NCBI GenBank assembly: GCA_032622095.1
Contig: CP136065.1
Coordinates: 68,661,675-68,725,674, forward strand
DNA length: 64,000 nt
Direction of reading: 5' to 3'
Source: Siphonodentalium dalli
Lineage: Eukaryota; Mollusca; Scaphopoda; Gadilida; Siphonodentaliidae
Shown: one piece after another, positions 14,301-26,300 of the stretch
Layout of the letters: the number at the start of each line of letters is the position of its first letter
Numbering within the stretch: the first letter of the stretch is position 1
The notes under the pieces: model-generated
Database searches by the model: none
Told to the model about the DNA's origin: nothing
What the model saw: the letters and a program-made list of their open reading frames with translations, nothing else
Translations under genes and position numbers: made by a program

Positions 14301-17300
14301 TGGATCCCCATTTCTTAGTCGTTATGACTAACATCACCCTAGTTATTTTGATTAATGTTATGCCTCAGTCATGTTGTCTGAACTAAATCAGTCATCCTGA
14401 GGAAAAACGTTTGACTAACATATGTTAGTCATATTGACTAACTTTTGTTATCAGCGTAGACAAATTAAAATACTTTCCTCTTGATATACGATTCCATCGC
14501 TATGTGGAATTTATAGGCATTTTGTTTATTCAAAGGGTGCATATGGAAATTATAGGATGGACACCCCATCGCCAAACTGAGCCCATATAGCCACGTCCCT
14601 GTCTAGATATATTATAAGATATCGGAGCAGTTTGAAATTATAAAATGACCACCACTCCTATTGGTTTGGTTTATTAGGGTTTGTCGTCGTTCTAGCCGCT
14701 AGGCCACACACGACGTTGTCAATTTTACGGGTGGAGGAAAGACCACACAGAGGCTTGATTTCACCGAGAAATCGTCCCACTGCGTGTAGAAACGACCGAT
14801 CCCCCCGGAAAGCAACTGACAAACTTGCCCAGATACACGATTCCAGTCACCCTGCATATGACGGGGTTCGAATCAGCTTCGTCAGCGCTGGACGGCCTGT
14901 GACAGTGTAATGCACCTGGACCGACTGGACCACCGAGGGCCCCCACCACTCCTATAACCGATACCATTAGCACGTCCCTCCTTCGATACACCCCCCCCCC
15001 CGATAAAATGAAGCCACGTTACTGCATCGATGTGTTATACTAAGAGTAGCGGATCAGTTTGAAATCATAGGATGGTCACAATATATATAATGCTATACCA
15101 TCAAAATAATATTTTATTTTCACAAACTGAATGGTTGTAAATTTGTAATTTGTAAAAACAATGATACCAAATTGGTTGTAGTACTCGTTATTACACTGAC
15201 TTGTACTTACATACACACACTACAAACGAACAGTTTATTTGTTAACTTTGCGCAGACAAGTGGTCATCAACTTAGCAATCCGTGAACCGATTGGATAGCT
15301 CTGATAAGTGATCACCTCTCAACTTATGATTGGTTATTTCTTTGGTAACTTTGGCTTGGCGTGATTCAATATATTGTGAATCGCTCACAGGCAAATGTTT
15401 GTCCGTAAGCAATCTACAATAATCAACAGTAGATCTTTGTGAAATATGCGAGATTTTGTTAGCTCATCGTTTCATAGTACCGGCGTTATCACTATTCACA
15501 ATATGATAGCACGCATTGTAACTTCCCCATATAAATCGTTGTCAGTTATTTTAGCTCTATATACATGTCCGTCTAATTTGAACTGGTATTCAGATAACAT
15601 TGATAACGGGTGCATGGGAGCAGAGTGGTGAGTTAGTTTTTTCTAAGTTTTACAGCTGCCTTTTAGGGGTTTCACCTCTCGCCCAGTTTAAGGTATTACA
15701 ATAATACGGCTATATTTTCCCTGTACTATGAAACCACTGTGATAGTTAACACAAATTTGTAATTACAAATTAATAAATACAATTTGTATTTACAGGTATA
15801 AAATTGTTCATAGTATTGACCCCGGGGTCGATCTACTTTGATCTTCGTAAGTTGGTAAAATCGAGTATTTGTTAGTTTTTGAGGTTTGAAGTGTACTTGC
15901 CGAGTGTCTCTTTAAAGGTATTACATCCTACTTGCCACAAAATTCTTCAAAATATAAATATGAGCAAAGGATTATTTCTCGTTCTAAACCACAAATGAGC
16001 AGCATGCCCTGGTCGGTATATGGTATTAATGGCACAATCACCAGTATGACCTTACTTCCATTTCCAGCCTCTGCAGTGCCATGTGTGGTGACGTCCGTAT
16101 TCCGTCCAGCAGCACCGCGGTGAATGGTGCTGTGATGGGGTTATGACCGATCTGAAATTATAGTTAACGTAACCCATGCATATATTACATTAAATAGCCG
16201 CTGAAATATCAACGTTGAAGCAATCTCTAGCATGTGAAGAGATATCTCACCACTTTGACAACGATATGCATGCGACTTCTAATTACATCTTAGGTGACAT
16301 ATTTCTCGAAATGACTGATATTATCAGCCAATGAAAACACACACATAATGGCAGTTGCACGTGATGGTCCAGTGCTGGCTTTCTGAAACTTCCAGGATAT
16401 CTAATAATCGCCCTCGCCAGATGGATTTGGGCAAGATAAATGCTCTCGCAGGATTAGCTCTCGGATGGGCAATTCCTTTATCTTGTATTTATTCAGAATA
16501 ATCCAGTTGTAACTTGTAAAGACAAAATGATTCAAGTTCCATGTTCCAAGTTCAGATTTAACTTAGATGAAATATGTTAATTAAACTACCCAACGTTTAA
16601 AGAGTTTAGATATGTTGATGCACAACAATATAAAAAATCAACAGGAATTCAAGTTACAAAACATTGACAGCGTGTGTGTTTTGTATCGTTTCTCCAAAAC
16701 TGTATACGTTGTTAATGATCCACGTCCTTTTTGACACCAAATTTGTAAGATTTTCTGAAAGTAAATTTTAGCTCACCATGTTGGAGAAAAATACTTTCAA
16801 TAACCAAACATCAATTGTATGGTACAGGCATGCAAATAATCATTAAAACAAGCTATCCGTTTTACGTTAAAATGTAGTACAAACTATAATAATTGAGTAT
16901 AAACTGATTTTGTGAAACGAAAGCATGGACGCTCTTTATTAGAGACTATCATTGTAACCTTTGATGGTCTGACAAAAATGCAAAACACAGTTGAAAGTTT
17001 ATGTTTTGAATATCGATATATGGCCACCAAAAGCTCGTATTATAATGACCTTCTGGGTCCAAGCAAAAACTTTTATCTGGAATCTTAGAAGAGGGTTCAT
17101 ATGAATTACCACAAAGGTATATAAAACAAGCACACGATGAACAACTTGATTGACTTGGTTCTTTTATTCATTATTAATAACTCCCCAATAATGAGATTTT
17201 GCATTTCAAAACCAATGTTATGTGGAATTGCCGATAAAATCCTATTAGTCCATTAAGATACATAAATGAATTGAATTGATCACAGTTTAATACAAAACAT

Positions 17301-20300
17301 TTTGGTAAACATTGGAAAAACCCAAAGCATGGACAAATATCATTGACAAATCGCTGTAACAATATTTTACATATAATGGTGTCAACACGCGAAATTTCGT
17401 TATTGGAAAATTGTCAATAATGAATGAAAGAACAAAACAAAATATATTTCTCCATGCTATTCTTTAAGTGGTGATGTTACAGACTTTTACATTATTATAT
17501 TTTTTTGTATATTTACCCAATGCAAGTGCCTTGGTGGAAATATTCAGCTGATAAGCTTTGGGGAATTATGTGAGAGGGTTGACTCACCCTCAGCACCTCG
17601 AGCGTCTTGTTCTTCAGGAGACCTTTAAGTAGTTCCATGAGAGCGGTTGCATTGATCCGATTCGACGATATATCGAGACATTTGATTGTGTGATTTCTTG
17701 CCATTGTATCCGCCAGGGCGACGCATCCCTCGTAGGAGAATCCATTCCATGATAAGTTAACGGTCTTCAGCTTTCGATTTGTCTGCAGAAGACGCAATGT
17801 GGTTGACGTTCGGTATCCTCTCACTATACTGGAGTGGGAACTTGCACAAAAACTAATAGTTGTACGAACAATAGTTTGAGACTATTGAAGTTTTGTCAAC
17901 AATGTAAAGGCCATCATTTCAATTTGGAAAATGTAATTAATAACACACGTTTCATCTTCTTCGGACAACACAGTTTTCTAACGTCCGTAGCCGTTCAAAG
18001 CGCGCGATTTTTATGTCCGCACCGCAAGCGACTGAAACGCTTCGTCGCGCGCGATAGTCAGGTTATTATTCTGTGTGTACGCTAATTTCAGGGGAGTCAG
18101 GTGGCTGCATGGGGAATACCCCCACCCCACACACTTATGACTAATGTGTAGGGTTTCTACAAACAACGTGTAGCCCTGCTACACAACCATTATTCATTTT
18201 TATCTTAAACATATTTTACACAATAAATGGGTCAATTTATACACATGTATACACACTGGTGTGCATAAAATCAACACCTATGCCTTACACATGTTGTGTA
18301 AATTCTGACACATATATATCGTAGACAAGAATGTAAAGTTCAGTATTCCGAACTGTGGGTATATAGTATTCAAGGCAAATGGAGATTTATATGTTAAAAC
18401 TTTCATGGCGTACAATGGTACGTAATATGTTGCTCTGTCATGTGTGAGTTTTCGTTTTAAATGAACAAACCATGGTCGTGGTGTGGTTGCACGTGATTAG
18501 TATTAGCGTATTACAACAATCATATAAACAAGAGTAAGAGCAGTATTCTTCATGAAAGTTTTAACAAATATATCCTCATATATCATTAATACAATACTCA
18601 CAAGTCGGAATTCTGAACTTACATTCCTTGTCTACAATTTGTTTATTCTCGTCACTCAAAATTACATGGGTATTGAGACAGTAGTAAATTGTATTCCAAA
18701 ACATATACTCAAACAATATCGTCGTCATGTAGCAGACTATGAAACTGAAGGCACGCAATGCGCACGATCTACATTCTTACACAAGTGTGTGTAATAAAAT
18801 GTACACATTATGTGTAGAACGGCACTTGGTCAATGTATTTGTATGTAAAACTACACATTGCTATGTGTATTAACCGGGTTCACACATTTGATGTGTAATC
18901 GTTTCTACACATTAGTTATAATAGTGCTCCCACCCGGTAATACACGATTAGTAATAGTTGATGAATGCATTGTCTCATGTTTACCACAACGTCTTTTGGA
19001 ATGAGCTAGCCTCGTTATATTCTTTATCATTTCCCCTGATTATACCAAAATATAATTCACCAGCCAATGGAGCAGATTATACGGTCCATGATTTTAGTTC
19101 TTTACAAGGAATAAACTGAATATAGTAATCAAGGTGGAATTTCAGTCACGAAAAATAACAAAAATAAATGGTTTAATTATTTGGTTATAGAGACATACAG
19201 TCATACAGACACACATGGCATACATGCATACATACATACAGTCATACAGACACACGCAGTCATACAAACACACATGTGCCATACAGACACACATGCGTTG
19301 TACTTCGATTATTTTTCGCCGCGATAATGGAGGACTTTAGGTCCTCCATTATCGCGGCGAAAAATCAGTGTGCCGTCATCAAATAGAAAAATAACGGTCG
19401 TATAAACACCTATTTGAGAGCCGTCCAATTATCTCGCTGGTTTGCAACAAAGCGACAATTCGACGAAGCATAAAATCACTGCTATAATCGCCTCGTGGTC
19501 AGCGAGTCGGTCGCTTGCGGTGCGGACATAAAAATCGCGCGCTTTGAACGGCTACGGACGTTAGAAAACGGCCGTTATAATCGCTCGCGCGCGCCCGGTG
19601 TGGAACAACCTTTAGAATGTATATATCATAAGGGTTTTTTATATATCTAACGAAGCGTTCAACACTTCAAACCTTTCATGACGGGAGATGCACTGGGGCA
19701 GCATTGAAGATCGTGTGCCAGGGAATTATCTTAATTTATGCGAGTCTGCATATCATGGGAGATTCGCACGTATATATATATATATATATATATAAGAGAA
19801 TGCACTGGCTTACAAGGTCAAGTTAAATGTTGTTAGGCCAATGTATTTTCGTATATATGCAAGGTTCCAAATGCCAAAGTTTGTAACTGCTACTTATAAT
19901 CGCGAGTTTGCAAAAAGGATCTAGTGATGGCGCGAAACAGCGGCGTTAACTTACCTGAAGCCCCATCGCAACACCAATAGCACCGATCCGTCGCAAGTGA
20001 TTCCAACTCAGGTCGATTTCCTCCAGCGTGCTGTTCAGAGCTGCGAAACATAGAAGAAACATGACGTTCTGAGTATTACATATCGCTTGTTAGATCATAC
20101 CATGAATCTCTAATATATAACTAATGCCCATAGAGATCATATTCCACCAGTACAGAACCTTGGAAGTTTTTTGAAGTCTTTGACAGGGAACCTCATATAT
20201 ATAGTCGAAAAAATAACGAGGGGAATATATTTCTTAGTTATTATGTGTTCCTTAATAATGTACTTCACTTTAGGTGGAGGTCCCCAACTCGAACTTTTAC

Positions 20301-23300
20301 GATTTAAATAAATTGTGAGCGATTTTGCTTTGCGTCGCTTACAATTATTGAATTTCTCCTGGCTCATTAATTCCTTGTTTATTACGATATTGGCTCACAA
20401 ATACCACGGAAAAGCATGCAATTTTGAATTGGGAAATTCACCTATACAGTGAAGTACATAATTAAGGAACAGATAATAACTAAGAAATATATTCCCAGCG
20501 TTATTTTCCCTGTCAAAACTTCAAATATTTCCCAGGTTTTGAACTGGTGGAATGTGATCTATACGGGCGTTGGCCATAGTAAAGATTCGTGGCATGATCT
20601 AATCGCTCATTTACTTTGCCAATGTATAGTTGAAATTGATTTTTTTTTTACTGAGGCGTACATGAGCAGTGCATGTCGATTACATGCAGTGTTTATAAGA
20701 ACATACCTAATTTAGGTTTCTCAGGCTAAATTTTAATATCTGGAAGAGTTCGTCCTGGGCCAGAGCATCTCAGTATTTACATCAAGCCGCGTATCGAGTT
20801 GAAACCTGCATGATATATGCTCGATGCGGGGGGGGGGGGGCAAAATATGTCGATATATATGTTAAGTACTCCATATACGGTCTATATGACCTATATGCAC
20901 CCGTAAGGCTAATTGAATTAATATAATTTATATAAACCGGACCTGACTTTCTTCGGCATGCACCAATAAATAGCTCAAGTGTCCTTATTATTTCCCCAGA
21001 ATATATAACACCTGTAGATATAGGAATTTAGTGTTTTTATCGGTCATATCCAATCCCTCTTTCCAAATTTGGAGGTTTAAACGAGCCATGTCCGTTCAGA
21101 CACAGAAAAATTTGCCACATAATTATATAGACCAAGTTCAGGAAATGCACTATATGGAATATTTCCGTATTTGTGCATGTGGGCAAGATTTCGGTTAATT
21201 TCCAGGGGTTGGTAGTTTCTACTGCCAGTGGAGTGAAAATAGCCCATTGTGTGGTCTTTCCTCCACACACGAAACTGTCATTGACCGCATGGTGATATGG
21301 CATATATATAGCGGCTAAACCGACGATAAACATTTAGCATCATTTAAAAAAATCCGCTAGGGTGTCTCCTCAAGCCTGGATATAGTGTGTCTGTCATTTG
21401 AAGAATGAGGTCCCCAGAGGGTGAATTTAGTAACGCTATCCCACACGTCGGTCTATATCGTCACCAATTTCACTCTCTGGGAAACCAATTCTGCCTAGGA
21501 TGCCTCAACTGCTATGGGAGATTGAAGTTCCCCGGTTGAAGTTGGACAGACGAGAAAACGTATATAACTAATACAATGTTAATTTGAGACTATAGATAAT
21601 TCCCAGAAGATGAGGCCTATGCAGAATGAGGTTCCCAGATGGTGAATTCACAGACACACCATTTCAAGGTGTGTGTCTCCTCAAGAAATAACAACGAGTA
21701 ATCAATGTCAGAGCCGGATAGAAATATCAGCAGCAGATCTAAAAGTTGAAATTTGAAAGAAACTATTATTGTATTTTGGTCTGCCATTTCATTTCCATTT
21801 TTGCAACGTGTGTGTGCGTGTGTATGTGCGCGCGCGACGAAAGGCTTGTCAATATAATGAGTGCAATTAAGCTAGGTGCGTGTTGTGAGTAAGAGATAAC
21901 ATAACAGTAGTATTTGGTGTTTTTGAAATGTCACAATGCTCTATTATTTAAATAAACCTCACCTACTGCCTCTCCTAGATATTTTCCAGCCACTTCGCGA
22001 AATTCGTTGTGGTTCAGTAGGATACCTTTGAGTGTCGTGTTGTACTGGAAAAACGATTTTTTTTTCATTATTATTGATCCTCTGACAACAAATATTATTT
22101 GAGGACTCTGTTGCATTAGTGCCCTCCCCCACCCCGCTCAAGGGGAAAATCTGGGGTTACACATAAATGTATATCCGTTTAAAGTGTTTCTAAAGGTAGT
22201 TTTTGAATTGAAAATGTTGTAATGTTCTAAAAACAATATCCACATTATACCCTGTGGAAATTTAAAGGCATTTTCGAGTCATCGATTATAATTTTTATAG
22301 TGCCTTGATAAATACGGTTTTAAAAACAATCTATGACATAAAATATGATTAAAGTACGCTAATTCACCATGCACCATTTGGAACGTCTGTGTCTCATAAG
22401 GTGCCCATAGAGTAATAGAAAATAGCTGAAATCATAAACATTTCCCCCATGTCGCTCCCAGAATGCAACAGAATTCTAACTAAAATATAGAGTTATTCCC
22501 CTTCCATTGAAAATTATAGACTTTGCAGTACAATCCAGATGAATCTTAAGAACAGAAAACACGTCGGTACCGACTGCTGTACCGCAACAAAAACAACATG
22601 TTCACAGTTCATTACACCGGATAAGTTGATAATACAGTGTTTTGGAGCTTGCTCTTTCAAATGGTATATAATATGGCATGTATTTTACATAGTGTGATAT
22701 CGGGGGTTCGAAAATTAAATGGGGCTTTAAGTTTACCGAAGTAACGCTCATGCATCGTTGATAATGTGAGCATGCAGTCATAGCGAGGCAGAAGTTAATA
22801 CAAGCTATGTTGAATTTTGTTTTTGATGTCGGCTACTCACCTTGATCATCCTGGCGACGGGTTGGCTGTCATTCTCTGTCAAACAGTTGCCTGAAACAAG
22901 CAGCATAATAGATGTATAATGTATCCCTCTATATATACTAAATAATATGCATGATGAGTAGTTATTCCATAGGAAATGTTCAGATAATATGTTAAACAAA
23001 CGCTAATATATAGGTCGTTTGTTTAACATATTATCTAAACATTTCCTTCAATAAATAGGACTCCGTCTGCACATTTTTATATATGTCGTCTGCTGTTACC
23101 ACCTTAACAGATGAATAATAGACCATGCCGCTGTTCACTTTTTAACTGACAGTAAGAATCCATTTAGAATATAAAGGGTTGTGGTAATACACAGGTGACC
23201 CACCCCTCCAGCAGTGTTCGCACTGGACCAGAACATCTTTGTCAATACTCAATTTGTTTTGGGAGTCTGGCATTTTTTCTTGATATCTTGATTGTTGGGC

Positions 23301-26300
23301 CAAAAATTTGGCCATTCTTAATATTTTTCGGGCCATTTGAAAAAATCAAGAGCCATTTATTTTTTGGGAATGAAAAAACTAAGTAACATGTTGCACTAAA
23401 TGAATTCTCCGAGTCAGTTAAAAAGTGTACATCGGAATGGTATATTATTCATTTGGAGGGATGTTAAGGTGATAAAATCAGACGACAGATAAATAAAAGT
23501 GCAGAAGAAGCCCTATTTATTGAGGGAAAACTATTTTTTTTATTTTTAAGTCCAAAAGTCGATTCATTTTCTACTTTCGGTCAAGATGAAATCGCAATAG
23601 GTTGGAACTTTCTACCCCAGTGAGAATTTGAACTTTAGATATGTAACACTATATGAACCTCAGATCTGAGTTCAGATGCGGTATGTATCAAATTGCCATT
23701 GGTCTATAGACACCCGACATGTGGCTCAATTGTCTAGCATTCGCACCCAATATAATTGCCCTGACGATTCCAATGATACAAAATACTCGATTTTGTTGAA
23801 AATGGCGCTTCTGATAGTATAATATACCTGTATGGGAAGCCAAATTGACACTTAATAAATAATTGAGCTTAAGCGCAATAAGGAATCTGTAATTGTGCTT
23901 AAGTGCAATAAGGGAATCTCTAATAAGGAAATATTTAATTGCGCTTGAGCGCAATAAGGAGTAGCTAATTGCGCATAAGCACAATAAGGAATCTCTTATT
24001 GCGCTTAAGCTCAATAAGAAGTTTTCTTACTGCGCTTAAGCGCAATTAGCCACATTACATAAACTCCCCATAATTCAAATGGTGCAGTCCATGGTACAAT
24101 GGGTGGAGTAAATATAGGATAATATTCTTATTGAGCTTAAGCGCAATTAGAGATTCCTTATTGCGCTTAAGTGCAATTATCTATTAAATGTCAATTTGGC
24201 TTCCCATATACCTGAGAGATCCAAAGAAATGATAACCCGGTCTGTTTCCGTGAATTCGCAGAAGCTTGCAATTCCATCACCACTCAGCTTATTGTCAGCA
24301 AGTCGCTACGTAATAGGAATATAACAATTGATATTAATGTTTCCATTGTAAACCACAGGGCTCGTATTCACCAGCTGGGTTTATTTCGTAGTGACTGAAC
24401 GCACACGGCATTCCTCATTTACGACCCACACATGCAGTGTCGATGATATGGTTGACTTAAAGGTACTCAATCCGATCAGACGCTCCTAAATTACTATTTC
24501 TTTGGCTTCGGGGGTAAAAAATATTTGATTCGCGTCGAGGAACCTACCCATCAAAGCTCAGAGTGATCAGATATCGATTTTTGAAGTTTATTATTTAAAT
24601 TGTTTTTGGGCCACAAGCACGAGGAAGCACGAGGTCAAACGGACGGTCTTGCAGATAAAGATGGATAACTCTAAATAAAGTGGTTATTATTATTTATTAT
24701 TGAAATAATAAACTTCAAAAATCGATATCTGATCACTCTGAGCTTTGATGGGTAGGTTCCTCGACTCGAATCAAATATTTTGTACCCCCGAAGCCAAAGA
24801 AATAGTAATTTAGGAGCGTCTGATCGGATTGAGTACCTTTAATATATCAGATTTTCCATTTGTTAATAGACACCGTCATAAGTCCAAATCACGAACACTC
24901 ATCGGATACAATCTATACACACATAGCGCGTTTGTGAAAACCCTGTGCCAATGCATTCTCTTATATATGCGAGTCGACCAGAGGTCGTCTCGCATATATA
25001 TGTAAGAGAATGCATTGGCCTAACAAAATTTAAATATTTTTTATAATTGTTAAAAAATGAAAGAACAAAATTAAAAAATACTAAAAAAAAAAAGAACGTA
25101 AGAAATAGTGATAAAAAGTGATAAAAATTGTTAAAGAATGTAAGAAAAAAATTAAAAAAATTGATAAAGAATGTAAGAAAAAAATGATTCAAAATGATAT
25201 AACTTCCCTCCCGCCATGCACCATTCGAAAAGAACCCACCATGGACATTTTTAGAAGATAAAAAAATCTGAAATCGTATATTTTCAACAAAATAATATTA
25301 TAGTAACTGCTTATCATTTAGTAAAATAGTAGTTAGTGTAAACAATATTTTATTCTCAAGAATAGCACATATAATACATATTGTAATTCAATTGAGTATT
25401 TGTCACTAAAACGAGCATTCTGATTGGCCGAGAGCGGCTAACTTTAGTTTTCGATTCACCGACATCGGCCGCTTCAGCGTGCATCAAATCTGAATGTAGC
25501 ACGGTCAAATTGCATCGGCGCAGAACGAGTAGCGAAACGAGCAAACCCGCGCGTTGTTGTCTATAGATACCGTTCATCGGCCGCTTCAGCGTGCATCAAA
25601 TCTGAATGTGGCACGGTCAAATTTCAACGGCGCAGAACGGAGTAGCGAAACGAGCCAACCCGCCCCAAAGGAAATGGTTACGGAGCAGTGTTCCGAGTAA
25701 CGCAATGAACAAACCCAATGATTTGTGCACGGTGACAACGGCGAAATGAAAGTCTCGATTCGTGTCATGAAAATGACTAAATGATACTTTTTATACAGTT
25801 TTTTTGCAATTTCCTTGCTAGATTGAATTACAATGGAGATAAACGTACCCTGTTTCGTTGTACATTCTGGGATTCGAGCATGAAAACAGTTTGTGAACTC
25901 GCCGGCAAGCCGGCTCGTTCACAAACTGTTTTCATGCTCGAATCCCAGAATGTACAACTCAACAGGGTATGTTTATCTCCTAATTGTAATACGACCCTGC
26001 CTAACTATGCTTAAAAGCCATGTCCTGATTGGCCAGTGGCCCGAGTTACCATGGCTATCTCGTTCCAGTTTTGTGGTACAATTCTACTTTTTCCAATTGT
26101 ACCACGAAAAAAATCGGTTTATTCAGATCGCCGCACGCGACTTTTCCCGTCTTTTCTAACTCCGCGCAAACGGGGCATCAACGGAGTACACCCGCAACCC
26201 TTTGAATTTTTCTACATCTTGACAATCTTGCGAATTTTCTAGCGATTTGTCGCTTGAAACCAGTTTGGTTGCCAATGAATATGGTCCAAATGATGTTATG

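Larger units (their letters stand above)
12849..15825. mobile_element. ~3-kb element with CCGGGGTCAATACTATGAA ends
   Basis: The 19-bp terminus at 12849-12867 recurs exactly inverted at 15807-15825. Near both ends lie related AT-rich stretches with TTTGTAATTACAAA-like and ACTATGAA text. The interior holds nested elements (13084-14603 and a SINE at 14676-14950). No TSD and no transposase were identified, so the element assignment is tentative. Confidence 0.5.
17974..19568. mobile_element. 1.6-kb element bounded by GC-rich inverted repeats
   Basis: Arms 17974-18032 and 19510-19568 are nearly perfect reverse complements (TTTTCTAACGTCCGTAGCCG, TTCAAAGCGCGCGATTTTTA, TGTCCGCACCGCAAGCGAC). The interior contains a separate fold-back (18115-18940) and a perfect hairpin (19311-19364). 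It lies in the intron between exons 6 and 7. Confidence 0.65.

Noticed and set aside
21037-21333. 98-codon minus-strand frame
   Set aside because: Antisense of a SINE fragment.
23831-24208. Calling this a true introner that created intron 3-4
   Set aside because: The intron extends about 940 bp beyond the element to exon 4, so the element more likely hit an existing donor.
24899-25192. Phe-rich minus-strand frame
   Set aside because: Translation of the A-rich tail of fold-back family C.
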